Notes: generated by a model from the sequence alone, not told the origin. Counted from the stretch's first letter, positions 8,855 to 18,228 are shown. The stretch: DNA of 64,000 nucleotides from Lachnospiraceae bacterium (GCA_910574285.1 CAJTAL010000001.1:186001-250000); one strand, 5' to 3'. Made by a program: numbers and translations.

Positions 8855-9949
8855 ATGAAGCATAAAATCGGCTTTATTGGCTTAGGTCTCATCGGAGGTT
8901 CGATCGCACGGGCGATCCGGCAGTACTTTCCCGACTATGAGATCGCGGCCTTTGATAAGAACAAAGAGACTCTTGCCCTGGCAACCCAGGAATCCGTTAT
9001 CGACGTGGCGGCAACAACCATTGACGATAACTTCCGCCACTGCAGCTATATCTTCCTGTGCGCCCCGGTATCCTATAACACCGCTTATCTTAAGCAGATA
9101 AAAAACTACCTTCACGAAGACTGCATTCTGACTGACGTAGGCAGCGTGAAGACGAGTATCCACAGAGAAGTAGAGAATCTCGGAATTGAAGAATACTTTA
9201 TCGGCGGACATCCTATGGCGGGTTCGGAAAAAAGCGGCTATGTCAACTCTAAGGCAATGCTGATTGAAAATGCATATTTTATACTGACGCCATCGGGTAA
9301 AGTCCCGCAGAAAAAGGTAGCACGCTATACAAAATTCATCGAATTTCTGCATGCTATCCCTGTTCTTCTGGACTACCAGGAACATGATTATGTGACCGGA
9401 ACCATAAGCCATCTGCCTCATATCATCGCATCCAGCCTGGTGAATTACGTGCGGGATTCGGATACACAAGAAGAACTGATGAAGAACCTTGCCGCGGGCG
9501 GTTTCAAAGATATTACCCGTATCGCTTCTTCCTCTCCGACCATGTGGCAGCACATCTGCCTGAAAAACAAAGAAAATATATCCCAGATTCTGAAAGGGTA
9601 TATCTCCTTCCTGAACCATGCCAAGGATATGATCGACCAGGAAGACGCGCAGGGAATCTATCACATGTTCGATGCCTCCCGGAATTACCGGAATTCCTTT
9701 CCGGCATCCTCCGCAGGGCCCATCAAAAAGGCATATGAAGTCTATTGCGATATTATCGACGAGACCGGAGGGATCGCAGCGATTGCTACAATCCTTGCCT
9801 CCAATAATCTAAACCTTAAGAATATCGGTATTATACATAACAGAGAATTTGAAGAAGGGGTTCTGCGTATAGAATTCTATGACGAGGCATCTTCGAAAAG
9901 AGCCGCACAGATTCTGCAGAAATTCAGGTACATTGTCTATGAGCGTTAA
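8855..9949 (+). CDS. tyrA: Prephenate dehydrogenase with C-terminal ACT domain
   Basis: TyrA oxidises prephenate to 4-hydroxyphenylpyruvate with NAD+, the committed step of tyrosine synthesis. The 364 residues begin with the dinucleotide motif GFIGLGLIGGSIA. The catalytic region has GGHPMAGSEKSGY and ISHLPHIIASSL, holding the conserved histidines. The last about 70 residues (GGIAAIATILASNNLNLKNIGI) look like an ACT regulatory domain, which usually binds tyrosine for feedback inhibition. AAGGAGA stands seven bases before the ATG. The end overlaps aroA by 11 bp, so the two chorismate-pathway genes are coupled. They are the only complete genes on the plus strand here. Confidence 0.95.
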   Translation: MKHKIGFIGLGLIGGSIARAIRQYFPDYEIAAFDKNKETLALATQESVIDVAATTIDDNFRHCSYIFLCAPVSYNTAYLKQIKNYLHEDCILTDVGSVKTSIHREVENLGIEEYFIGGHPMAGSEKSGYVNSKAMLIENAYFILTPSGKVPQKKVARYTKFIEFLHAIPVLLDYQEHDYVTGTISHLPHIIASSLVNYVRDSDTQEELMKNLAAGGFKDITRIASSSPTMWQHICLKNKENISQILKGYISFLNHAKDMIDQEDAQGIYHMFDASRNYRNSFPASSAGPIKKAYEVYCDIIDETGGIAAIATILASNNLNLKNIGIIHNREFEEGVLRIEFYDEASSKRAAQILQKFRYIVYER

Positions 9950-11234
9950 AAGTATTTATCCAGGAAATAATCTGAGAGGCGAGATCACGGTCCCGGGAGA
10001 CAAGTCCGTCTCCCACCGCTCCGTCATGTTCGGCTCCATCGCGCTTGGAACTACAAGAATTACAAATTTCTTAAAAGGCGCGGACTGCCGGTCTACTATC
10101 AAGTGTTTTCAGAGAATGGGAATCGAAATTACAGAAGAAAAGGACTGCATTCTGGTCTATGGGAAAGGGCTTCGCGGATTATCGGCTCCTTCCTGCACCT
10201 TAGACGTGGGGAACAGCGGAACGACCACAAGGCTCCTGTCCGGTATTCTGGCGGGTCAGAACTTCTCCTCCGTCATGTCGGGCGATGAATCCCTGAACTC
10301 CCGTCCTATGGGACGCGTCATGACTCCGCTAAATATGATGGGCGCACACATCCAGAGCATCAACGGCAATAACTGTGCACCTCTTAGAATAGAGCCGGGA
10401 GATCTCCATGGGATTCATTATCAGTCTCCGGTTGCTTCCGCCCAGGTAAAATCCGCCGTCCTCCTTGCCGGACTATATGCCGGCGGCGAAACCTCCGTGG
10501 ATGAACCGACACTTTCCCGCAATCATACGGAACTGATGCTCAGAGGCTTCGGCGCAGACATATCTTCCGCCCTTCACGAAGACGGTACGGCCACAGCACG
10601 CATACAGCCCTGTAAGGAACTCTATGGACAGAACATCCAGGTACCCGGCGACATCTCGTCGGCAGCTTATTTTATTGCCGCAGGGCTTCTTGTCCCGGGT
10701 TCGGAATTACTGATTAAAAATGTAGGAACAAATCCTACCCGGGCGGGAATCCTTAAAGTATGCCAGGCAATGGGCGCAGATATCACTTACCTGAACGAAC
10801 AGAATGCCGGCGGAGAACCCACCGCCGATATCCTTGTCAGGCACAGCTCGCTTCACGGCGTCACGATAGAAGGCAGTCTCATTCCGACACTCATAGACGA
10901 GATTCCCGTCATCGCGGTCATGGCTGCATGTGCCTCCGGAACGACTATTATAAAAGATGCGGCGGAATTAAAAGTAAAAGAAACAAACCGTATCTATACC
11001 GTAACAGAGAATCTCCGCGCCATGGGCGCAGACGTTACGCCCACGGATGACGGCATGATCATAGAAGGCGGAAAAATCCTCAAAGGAGCACAGATCAGGA
11101 GTTACCTGGATCATCGCATCGCAATGGCGTTTGCGACAGCGGGATTAACCGCAGAAGGCGAGACTGTCATCGAAAACAGTCAATGTGTTGACGTTTCTTA
11201 CCCGGAATTCTTCAACACCCTTGATCAATTATAA
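9939..11234 (+). CDS. aroA: 3-phosphoshikimate 1-carboxyvinyltransferase (EPSP synthase)
   Basis: AroA transfers enolpyruvate from PEP to shikimate 3-phosphate. I place the start at the ATG giving MSVKSIYPGNNLRGEITVPG (431 residues), which fits the family. The frame stays open 20 codons further upstream inside tyrA but has no homology there. Visible landmarks are GDKSVSHR, GNSGTTTRLLSG, DESLNSRPMGR, LIDEIPVIAV, KETNRI and DHRIAMAFA, covering the substrate- and PEP-binding residues. The start overlaps the 3' end of tyrA by 11 bp with no strong ribosome site, so translation is probably coupled to tyrA. Shikimate kinase (aroK) lies far away at 39.2 kb. Confidence 0.95.
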   Translation: MSVKSIYPGNNLRGEITVPGDKSVSHRSVMFGSIALGTTRITNFLKGADCRSTIKCFQRMGIEITEEKDCILVYGKGLRGLSAPSCTLDVGNSGTTTRLLSGILAGQNFSSVMSGDESLNSRPMGRVMTPLNMMGAHIQSINGNNCAPLRIEPGDLHGIHYQSPVASAQVKSAVLLAGLYAGGETSVDEPTLSRNHTELMLRGFGADISSALHEDGTATARIQPCKELYGQNIQVPGDISSAAYFIAAGLLVPGSELLIKNVGTNPTRAGILKVCQAMGADITYLNEQNAGGEPTADILVRHSSLHGVTIEGSLIPTLIDEIPVIAVMAACASGTTIIKDAAELKVKETNRIYTVTENLRAMGADVTPTDDGMIIEGGKILKGAQIRSYLDHRIAMAFATAGLTAEGETVIENSQCVDVSYPEFFNTLDQL

Positions 11235-11250
11235 TCCTTAAATAAAAATT

Positions 11251-11298
11251 GGGGCTGTTGCAAAAAAGCGTGGAATCTTTACATTTTGCAACAGCCTC
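11251..11298. terminator. Bidirectional terminator between aroA and the MCP-like gene
   Basis: GGCTGTTGCAAAA at the left and TTTTGCAACAGCC at the right form a near-perfect 15-bp stem. The minus-strand copy runs into AATTTTTATTT, so it works best for the leftward signalling operon but can stop aroA transcripts too. Confidence 0.8.
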
Positions 11299-11304
11299 AT
11301 AGCG

Positions 11305-12255
11305 TTATTTATGATGAGACGTATAATCTTTTATAACAAGCGGAATTTGAGACATCATATTATCCACATCTTCGAACATCGCGCTCTTCGTCGTCCCCAG
11401 CCTGGCTGCTTTATTAATATGCTTCACAACTTCCTGATACTGATTTTTTACCCGGTCAAAGAATCCGCACAAAACCTGGAGCCCCGACTTTGACTGGCTG
11501 ATCACATCAGAGATCTCTGTATGTACGGTCGTCGTCCCTTCTGCAGCCCGGGTAATCTCATCGAACATATCATATGTTTCCTGCACCTTATTGATACTTT
11601 CTTCCAATGCATTCTGAGAAATATTGATGCTGCCGTTCAGATGGTCTGTTCCCTGCTCTACCGCCTGGATACCGGAACCCACTTCCCTGGTCAGGCTCTT
11701 GATCTCGTCGGCAAGCTTTTTAACCTCCACCGCCACGACCGCAAATCCTTTTCCGTGTTCACCGGCGCGCGCCGCTTCTATAGAGGCATTGATCGCAAGG
11801 AGATTCGTCTGATCAGCAATAGATACGATCTTATCGGTACACTGCCTTATCGTCTCTACGGCTTTCTGCAGACTTTCAAACGTCTGCTCCATCTCGCTGA
11901 AGTATGCCGCAACCTGTTCGGAGGTAGACTTCAATTCTTCTACCCCGTTCTGCGCATGCGTCACCGATTGGGTTATCGTATCCCTCACCGCCACAAATTC
12001 ACCGGAGACTTGCTCTATACTGGAAAAATTCTGCTCAAAATCCTGCAGCCTTCCCTGAAAATTCTCCGTCTCCTTCAGGACGCCTCCGAAAGACCTTCTG
12101 ATTTCATTCAATTCCCACAGAGAATCTACTTCCTTTTTCACAACGTCTTTGTGATAATCCTTCAGCGTGTCAATTACGTGCAGTACCGGATTCAGATTAT
12201 CCATGCCTTCAGCGGCCTCTCTGATCTCTTTATGATTTCTTTTCCCAAAAAACAT
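11305..12255 (-). CDS. Soluble methyl-accepting-chemotaxis-type signalling protein
   Basis: The 316 residues contain the highly conserved MCP hairpin tip ([20 protein letters not shown], then [16 protein letters not shown]), which normally contacts CheA and CheW. There is no hydrophobic segment, periplasmic domain or HAMP, so the protein is cytoplasmic. Before the tip lie about 150 residues of predicted coiled coil. Input must come from a partner or an unrecognised N-terminal region. It is the last gene of the hydS-phosphatase-FIST-MCP operon, 14 bp after the FIST gene, with GGGGGAAAG before the ATG. FIST and MCP genes are often neighbours in bacteria, which suggests the FIST protein feeds this transducer. 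Confidence 0.88.
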   Translation of the reverse strand: MFFGKRNHKEIREAAEGMDNLNPVLHVIDTLKDYHKDVVKKEVDSLWELNEIRRSFGGVLKETENFQGRLQDFEQNFSSIEQVSGEFVAVRDTITQSVTHAQNGVEELKSTSEQVAAYFSEMEQTFESLQKAVETIRQCTDKIVSIADQTNLLAINASIEAARAGEHGKGFAVVAVEVKKLADEIKSLTREVGSGIQAVEQGTDHLNGSINISQNALEESINKVQETYDMFDEITRAAEGTTTVHTEISDVISQSKSGLQVLCGFFDRVKNQYQEVVKHINKAARLGTTKSAMFEDVDNMMSQIPLVIKDYTSHHK

Positions 12256-12269
12256 GTCTCTTTCCCCCT

Positions 12270-13325
12270 TTACTCAAACACTACGCAAGTCATAGACTGA
12301 TTGACAAACCGATTATTATAATGCTCCCCATATCCCACAAGACCCGCATGGTTTCCCAGCCTGCTCATATCATTCAGGTATTCCTGCATATAATTATTCT
12401 GCGTAAACAACAGATACCGGAACAGACAGTTTACGGAAAATATCGCCGATATCTTTGAAAAATCCTGCTGTATCATACGGATCGTATCGTTTACAACCGC
12501 TCTGTAATCCCCCAGCTCCAGCAGAACCAGAACGTCCGAATCATTGACCTGCCTGAAACATGTCAGCGCGCTGCCGCTCACTTCTTTTATGGATATAATA
12601 CAGGTATCGTCGCCATTCAATTTGCCGAAAGGATTCTTAAAAGTCTGCGTCGTAATCTCCTGCTCCGACACTTTGAGGATATCCTGATACACCTGCTTTG
12701 CCGGTTTACCGTTTAAAGCTCCTAATTTGTATTGTGCTTTATCCGTCTGCGACGCAATGAACCGATAATTTTCCATCTGTCTGTAGATATTCTCTTTATA
12801 TGTTTTTACTCTGCCGTTCTGATTCTTGATCAGGGCATAAGCCACGGCGTCCTCATAGATCTTCCCGTTAGCCGACACTTTTCCCGCGTCTCCGGTTCCC
12901 CCTACCAGAGAAATCCTCCTGTGTTTTAATACCGAATGAAGCGTAGTCAGCACACAGGCGTCGTTTCCGGTACAAAAATCAATACAGACGGTATCTTCGT
13001 AAGAACCGTTTACCTGATTTACATCCTTCTCTAACCGGCCGATATATTTGACAGGCATACTTGACGCCTCTTCCAGTACATTTGCCGCCGCGATTATTCC
13101 GTCTGAAAACGCGATAACGCCTACCCCTTTTTCCACCACCTTCGAATCATAACTCATACCGATACACCCGATGCTTGGAACTTCCGGATACAGCTCCTCC
13201 AACTCTTTTACATGCGCCTCAAACTGATCTCCGTTAGAAAACAACATCAGAAATTGCGGTCTGCTGATTCCGCGAACTGCTTCTTTTAAATTTCCGCTTT
13301 GGCTTTTTCCAAAAATCTGCTTCAT
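12270..13325 (-). CDS. FIST-domain sensory protein
   Basis: The 351-residue protein matches the FIST N plus FIST C architecture. Landmarks are the early SIGCIGMSY segment, [12 protein letters not shown] at the domain core, and a C-terminal half containing [12 protein letters not shown] and [21 protein letters not shown] domains are thought to bind small ligands and to feed kinases, cyclases or MCPs. I chose the ATG at 13325 because AAAGAGG stands eight bases upstream. An in-frame ATG at 13355 overlaps the phosphatase stop (TAATG), but the extra ten codons are simply the ribosome site translated. It lies between the SpoIIE-type phosphatase and the MCP-like gene in one operon. Confidence 0.85.
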   Translation of the reverse strand: MKQIFGKSQSGNLKEAVRGISRPQFLMLFSNGDQFEAHVKELEELYPEVPSIGCIGMSYDSKVVEKGVGVIAFSDGIIAAANVLEEASSMPVKYIGRLEKDVNQVNGSYEDTVCIDFCTGNDACVLTTLHSVLKHRRISLVGGTGDAGKVSANGKIYEDAVAYALIKNQNGRVKTYKENIYRQMENYRFIASQTDKAQYKLGALNGKPAKQVYQDILKVSEQEITTQTFKNPFGKLNGDDTCIISIKEVSGSALTCFRQVNDSDVLVLLELGDYRAVVNDTIRMIQQDFSKISAIFSVNCLFRYLLFTQNNYMQEYLNDMSRLGNHAGLVGYGEHYNNRFVNQSMTCVVFE

Positions 13326-13354
13326 TTTGCTAATCCTCTTTCCTTTTATAGTCA

Positions 13355-14527
13355 TTAATAATATCTTACATTCACGGCCTTACCCAGATTCTCTGCACAT
13401 TCTTTCAACTGCTCTACCAGATTCATCCTGACGCTTAAGTCAAAAGGCAGATTAGAATTCTTGTGCGCCACATTCATCGCTTTTCCCACAAACAGATTCA
13501 ACTGTGTACATTCTTCTATAATGAGTTTTGCAAGCTTTGCCGCCCCGTTATCAGCATCCAGTTCATCAAAGAATGCCTCGTCAAATTCGTCGTTCTCATA
13601 GCGCTTCAAAAGCCCTAATGATTTTCCTATAGTCAGGACGCCCTCTGTCACAAGATCCATTCCTTCTATAGTTGCCATCGGAGGCACCGTCGGATCGGCG
13701 TAATTCACTGAAGTCACAATCTCCCTCTTTAATACCCGCGACGTGATATTGGCGCTGGTACCGCCGCAGACGACCTTCTTCCCCTCCTGCTTCATGAAAT
13801 CACGGACCACTCTTTCGTCATCCTCTTTATGCATCGGAGGTCCTGTGAATATATTGACAATCCGGCGCTCGATTACCCTTGCCACGGCAACCGTCGTATC
13901 GTCTCCAGGCTTATTGCCGTACAGATCGTCGCATAATTGGCTTAACATCGCCGCCAGGCGGGACGAAGACAGGGTCTGCTTCGTACATTTCAACGTATAG
14001 TCCGCCATATCCTCCCATGTCCATCCCAGATTCATGAGTTCTCCTTCACCTGCCCAGATCACACCGTCGCTCATCAGCACGAAACAATCCTTCAGTCTTA
14101 CGTTGAAACGATATTCCCGAATATTCTTCCCTTCAATCACCCTTTCCTTATAGGGATAATTCATAATCTTCCCGTCTCTTACAAAAATACACAGAGGATT
14201 GTCGAATTCTACCAGATATGCCTCTCCGTTATGAAAAATCTGCAGAATACTGAATGTGGCGTAAGCTACTTCCCTGACCCTGCAAACCGGCAGCGTCTTT
14301 GCAATGGTCCCGACGCAGGACTCGATTGAAGCCCCCTCCCGGAACATCGTTCCCAGGATCTTAGACGTAAGCGTAGCCAGAATATTCGCCTTCACCCCGC
14401 TTCCCATACCGTCCGCCAGTATCACGATCTCCGAATCCTTTGTCTTCAATATCTCCACCTTGTCCCCGCACAACTCTTCTCCGTGCTTATTCAAGCTTTT
14501 CCATGATATATCCACACTCACACTCAT
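13355..14527 (-). CDS. SpoIIE/PP2C-type serine phosphatase with unknown C-terminal domain
   Basis: The first about 210 residues form a SpoIIE-like PP2C domain with metal-binding aspartates in ILADGMGSGVKA, VLMSDGVIWAG and KPGDDTTVAVARV. The following about 180 residues (from RRIVNIFTGPP, with VVCGGTSANI) belong to no domain I recognise. PP2C enzymes dephosphorylate Ser/Thr on partner proteins. I set the start at 14527 (MSVSVDISW), where AGAGGAAG is well placed and the ATG falls one base after the hydS stop; an ATG six codons earlier is less likely. Phosphatase genes beside group C [FeFe]-hydrogenases are known from other anaerobes, so this is the likely output of the hydrogen sensor. Confidence 0.87.
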   Translation of the reverse strand: MSVSVDISWKSLNKHGEELCGDKVEILKTKDSEIVILADGMGSGVKANILATLTSKILGTMFREGASIESCVGTIAKTLPVCRVREVAYATFSILQIFHNGEAYLVEFDNPLCIFVRDGKIMNYPYKERVIEGKNIREYRFNVRLKDCFVLMSDGVIWAGEGELMNLGWTWEDMADYTLKCTKQTLSSSRLAAMLSQLCDDLYGNKPGDDTTVAVARVIERRIVNIFTGPPMHKEDDERVVRDFMKQEGKKVVCGGTSANITSRVLKREIVTSVNYADPTVPPMATIEGMDLVTEGVLTIGKSLGLLKRYENDEFDEAFFDELDADNGAAKLAKLIIEECTQLNLFVGKAMNVAHKNSNLPFDLSVRMNLVEQLKECAENLGKAVNVRYY

Positions 14528-14528
14528 A

Positions 14529-16241
14529 TTATTCTTCCTCTTCAAACAGAATAGAATCTCTAAGCTTCGAAAGGGTTACCTTCGTCTCTGCCGTCGTCTC
14601 CCCCAATAATCCCGCAATCTCCTGGGCAACCATCATCTGCTTGTCAATTACCTTCTGCGCCATCTCCACCGTCTCCATCTTCAGGTTATAGTGCTGCTCC
14701 TTCGCCTTCTCTTCTTTCGTAATATCCTGATAGGTCACAAGAACAGATTCCAGGCTGTCGATATAGATAATCGTCTCTACCACCTTAAGCTTCACGGTAT
14801 CCAGATTCACCTTTTTATGAATGATCTGCCTCTTTGTCGTCAATACCTCCATAATATCTTTATCGTCTAAAAATTCGAAAATATAACGTTCCAAAGCCTC
14901 TTCCCTCGACACGCCCAGCATTTCCATCGCCTTTTTATTGCATTCCCGGATCCGCATATCTTTATCCACAATCATGATCATACTCGGCGTAACGTCCATG
15001 ACGATATTCGACATGGACTCTGCCTGGGCAAGGGCATATGGAAGACACATTCCGATCTCCGCTTTCTTCTGGAACACCGCTGCAGCTTTTGCCCGACAAG
15101 TCGCATAACCACAGGCTCCGCAGTTTAATTCGTCCTCTCTGGTGTATTTACCCATAGCGTGCAGAACCTCCTGCATCTCCTGTTCGGAGGGCTGCTTATC
15201 TAGCACGCGCCTGTCGGTAAATGTCTTTTGGAGATTCAGGCTTGCGCCGTCTATTCCCTCTGCCTCTTCTCTGTGGAGCACCTGTTTTTCAATATCCATC
15301 TTCGCACGTACCGTGGACTGCTGCCATTTATCCGAGGCAGGCCCTTTGATACACCCTCCTTCACAGACATTTACCTCGAAGAAACAGCTCTGTATCTCGC
15401 CTTTCTCCAGTTCACTGAATAATTCCATACAATTCTTCAATCCGTCAATATGTACTTTATAATACTGTTCCTCTGCCGTACCCGCCAGAACAGACTGGAT
15501 CACTCCCCCGCTGATGGGATAGAGCCGGTTCACCTTCGGACTTGGGTTTCCCATAGGCTGATCCTCGCACTGATGGATATCGATTCCCTCCGCCTCCCAC
15601 CATCCAGTTATCTCTTCAAAGGTCAGGATCGCGTCGATCGCTCCCCTCACACGCTCGTCTCCGATCGCCTCTTCTTTCTTGGCGATGCACGGACCTAAGA
15701 ATACCGCCTTTACATCCTCCCCGTAGATACTCTTGATCAGGCGACCGTGCGCCACCATCGGAGATACAACCGGAGCCATCACAGATACCAGCGACGGGTA
15801 ATATTTCTCAATCAGATCATTGACGCTCGGACAGCATGTGGTGATAATATTCTTCATCTGCTTCTCCTCAAGCAGCCGCGCATATTCCTTCGTGACGAGG
15901 GCCGCGCCTTCCGCCGTTTCCCGCACCTCGTAGAATCCCAGGCGCTTCAGGGCGGCCACTACCTGCCCCGGCTTATCATATTCCAAAACTCCCAGATAAG
16001 ACGGAGCAATCGAGATGATCACCTTCATCCCCTGCCTCAGATATCCCTTTACACGATCCATATCGCTTGCAAACGTCTTCGCATTCTGTGGACAAACCTC
16101 CAGACAGTGCCCGCAGTTAATGCAGTGATCTTTCATGATATGCGCCTGCTCATTCTCCACCGAGATTGCTTTTACCTCGCAATTGCGCACGCACTTATAA
16201 CAATGCCTGCAGCTTGCGTCCTTAAAATCAATTACCCGCAT
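14529..16241 (-). CDS. hydS: Group C (sensory-type) [FeFe]-hydrogenase with PAS domain
   Basis: The 570 residues run: two [4Fe-4S] ferredoxin clusters (CRHCYKCVRNC, CINCGHCLEVCP), an H-cluster domain, a four-Cys Fe-S motif (NCGACGYATC near residue 390), and a PAS domain (MIMIVDKDMRIRECNKKAM). H-cluster loops keep their cysteines (TTCCPS, GPCIAKKEE, EVNVCEGGCIKG), but the two methionines flanking the cluster in catalytic enzymes (MPC and ExM) are Gly and Asn. This change, with the PAS tail, marks a sensor rather than a bulk H2 producer. It starts an operon with its own promoter and is followed after one base by a phosphatase. No histidine kinase domain is fused. Confidence 0.88.
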   Translation of the reverse strand: MRVIDFKDASCRHCYKCVRNCEVKAISVENEQAHIMKDHCINCGHCLEVCPQNAKTFASDMDRVKGYLRQGMKVIISIAPSYLGVLEYDKPGQVVAALKRLGFYEVRETAEGAALVTKEYARLLEEKQMKNIITTCCPSVNDLIEKYYPSLVSVMAPVVSPMVAHGRLIKSIYGEDVKAVFLGPCIAKKEEAIGDERVRGAIDAILTFEEITGWWEAEGIDIHQCEDQPMGNPSPKVNRLYPISGGVIQSVLAGTAEEQYYKVHIDGLKNCMELFSELEKGEIQSCFFEVNVCEGGCIKGPASDKWQQSTVRAKMDIEKQVLHREEAEGIDGASLNLQKTFTDRRVLDKQPSEQEMQEVLHAMGKYTREDELNCGACGYATCRAKAAAVFQKKAEIGMCLPYALAQAESMSNIVMDVTPSMIMIVDKDMRIRECNKKAMEMLGVSREEALERYIFEFLDDKDIMEVLTTKRQIIHKKVNLDTVKLKVVETIIYIDSLESVLVTYQDITKEEKAKEQHYNLKMETVEMAQKVIDKQMMVAQEIAGLLGETTAETKVTLSKLRDSILFEEEE

Positions 16242-16306
16242 CTTGTCTTCGTCCTCCTCATCCTGTAATGTATTTATCTGCTGTCCTCTTCATTTTCACT
16301 TCTCCT

Positions 16307-16335
16307 ATTATAACAAAACACAAATGTCTGCTCAA
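16307..16335 (-). promoter_or_regulatory. Promoter of the hydS sensory operon
   Basis: On the minus strand -35 TTGAGC (16330-16335) and a perfect -10 TATAAT (16307-16312) are spaced by 17 bp, about 65 nt before hydS. The sensory operon can therefore be transcribed separately from hydCBA. Confidence 0.7.
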
Positions 16336-16350
16336 CCTATTTTTAATAAA

Positions 16351-16459
16351 AAAGAATGTGCCTCGGCGCATCCTCCCGAAGGGTTTTTGTGATATAGGGA
16401 AGGAAGTTTCCTATATCACAAAAACAGCGCCTCTGCTTCAGATAAAGCAGGACGCTGTT
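16351..16459 (-). terminator. Terminator region of hydCBA: three successive hairpins
   Basis: Just after the hydA stop, AACAGCG/CGCTGTT (16423-16459) with an inner CTGCTT/AAGCAG stem is followed on the minus strand by five T, a classical terminator. A second, perfect 15-bp stem (16384-16398 with 16410-16424) follows directly. A short G/C stem near 16351-16366 then precedes a T run. Together they fill most of the 235-bp gap between hydA and hydS, with the hydS promoter in the remainder. Confidence 0.75.
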
Positions 16460-16476
16460 CTCAACGACCAATTTAT

Positions 16477-18228
16477 TTAATTCACGGTTCTCTTCACATA
16501 GCTGGTATGTAACGTCTCGTGTGCCTTATGGCTTCCCGGCGCTCCGAGATACTCTTCATAGAGCTTCTTGATCTCCGGATTCTCATGTGACTTACGGATT
16601 GTCTTCTCCGCGTCGTTGCGGTACAGTACGCCCGCACGGATACCGCGGACATCCGTGAAGTTGCGGACATCGCCTGATACCTGGGGCTGGCCGCCGCCAT
16701 TGACGCATCCGCCCGGACATCCCATGATCTCGATGAAATGATAATCCGCCTCGCCTGCCTTTACTTTGTTAAGCAGTTCTCTTGCATTGCCGAGTCCTGA
16801 AGCAACCGCAACCTTCACATCCATGCCTGCCACATTGTAAGAAGCCTCTTTAATCCCCTGCGTCCCGCGCACGTCTGTGAACTCCAGATTCGCAAGTTCC
16901 TCGCCTGTCAGAGTCTCCACCGCCGTACGAAGAGCCGCCTCCATAACACCGCCGGTAGCTCCGAAGATGACGCCTGCGCCGGTGGACTCGCCCATCGGAT
17001 TATCAAAGCCTTCATCCGGAAGCTTCGTAAATTCGATACCGCAGCGCTTAATGAGTCTTGCAAGTTCCCTGGTGGTAATCGCGATGTCTACATCCGGAAC
17101 ACCCGCCGCGCTCTGGTCGTCTCTTCCGATCTCAAACTTCTTCGCCGTACAGGGCATTACACTGACAGATACGATATTCTTTGGATCGATGCCCTCCTTC
17201 TCTGCAAAATATGTCTTCAGCATCGCGCCAAACATCTGCTGCGGAGATTTGCAAGTCGACAGATTCTCTGTCATATCCGGGAAGTAGTGCTCACAGTACT
17301 TGATCCATCCCGGTGAACAGGAGGTAATCATCGGAAGTACGCCGCCGTTCTTGATCCGATCCAATAATTCGTTCGCTTCTTCCATAATAGTAAGGTCTGC
17401 CGCCCAATCCGTATCGAAGACCTTGTCGAAGCCGAGTCTTCCCAGGGCTGCCACCATCTTGCCCTCTACATCTGTTCCCATAGGATAGCCGAATTCCTCT
17501 CCCAGACCTGCACGGACAGACGGAGCGGTCTGTACAACCACGTATTTCTCCGGATCTGCGATCGCCTCGATAATCTGGTTCGTATAATCCTTCTCATACA
17601 GCGCGCCGGTAGGACAGACAGCGATACACTGACCGCAGGATACGCAGCTTGTCTCTCCTAATCCCATATGGAACGCGGAGCCGATCATCGTGGCAAATCC
17701 CCTGTTATTCGGCCCGATCACGCCGATTCCCTGTGTCTTCTCACATACGGCGACACAGCGGCGGCATAAGATACATTTATTATTATCACGGATCATATGA
17801 GCCGCGGAATCATCCAGTTCATAATGATTCATCTCGCCCTCATAGAAATCCTCATCCTCCACGCCATACTCATGGCATAACTGCTGAAGTTCACAGTTTC
17901 CGCTTCTAACACATGACAGACACTTCTTATCATGATTGGAAAGCAGAAGCTGCAGCGTCTTCTTCCTGGACGCGATCAGTTTCGGGGTATTCGTGTATAC
18001 TTCCATCCCCTCATTGACCGGATGTACACAGGCAGCCACCAGATTCCTGGCTCCCTTCACCTCAACGATACACATACGGCATGCGCCGATCTCGTTAATT
18101 TCCTTCAGATAACACAGCGTCGGTATCCTGATTCCTGCAAGATGCGCCGCTTCAAGAATTGTAGAGCCTGCAGGAGCGGATACGTCAAGACCATTGATTT
18201 TAAGATTAATATTTTCCATATTCTCCAT
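16477..18228 (-). CDS. hydA: HydA, catalytic subunit of a trimeric NAD-linked [FeFe]-hydrogenase
   Basis: The 583 residues read, in order: N-terminal [2Fe-2S] (CYLKEINEIGACRMC), His-ligated [4Fe-4S] (HDKKCLSCVRSGNC), two ferredoxin clusters (CILCRRCVAVC, CVSCGQCIAVCP), the H-cluster domain (TSCSPGW, MPCTAKKFE, EIMGCPGGCVNGGGQP) and a small-subunit-like tail (IRKSHENPEIKKLYEEYLG). It reduces protons or oxidises H2. With HydB and HydC upstream it forms the soluble complex that links NADH, usually together with ferredoxin (electron bifurcation). Loop 1 has Ser (TCA codon at 17314-17316) where many enzymes have the proton-relay Cys. hydA begins six bases after the hydB stop. Confidence 0.95.
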   Translation of the reverse strand: MENMENINLKINGLDVSAPAGSTILEAAHLAGIRIPTLCYLKEINEIGACRMCIVEVKGARNLVAACVHPVNEGMEVYTNTPKLIASRKKTLQLLLSNHDKKCLSCVRSGNCELQQLCHEYGVEDEDFYEGEMNHYELDDSAAHMIRDNNKCILCRRCVAVCEKTQGIGVIGPNNRGFATMIGSAFHMGLGETSCVSCGQCIAVCPTGALYEKDYTNQIIEAIADPEKYVVVQTAPSVRAGLGEEFGYPMGTDVEGKMVAALGRLGFDKVFDTDWAADLTIMEEANELLDRIKNGGVLPMITSCSPGWIKYCEHYFPDMTENLSTCKSPQQMFGAMLKTYFAEKEGIDPKNIVSVSVMPCTAKKFEIGRDDQSAAGVPDVDIAITTRELARLIKRCGIEFTKLPDEGFDNPMGESTGAGVIFGATGGVMEAALRTAVETLTGEELANLEFTDVRGTQGIKEASYNVAGMDVKVAVASGLGNARELLNKVKAGEADYHFIEIMGCPGGCVNGGGQPQVSGDVRNFTDVRGIRAGVLYRNDAEKTIRKSHENPEIKKLYEEYLGAPGSHKAHETLHTSYVKRTVN

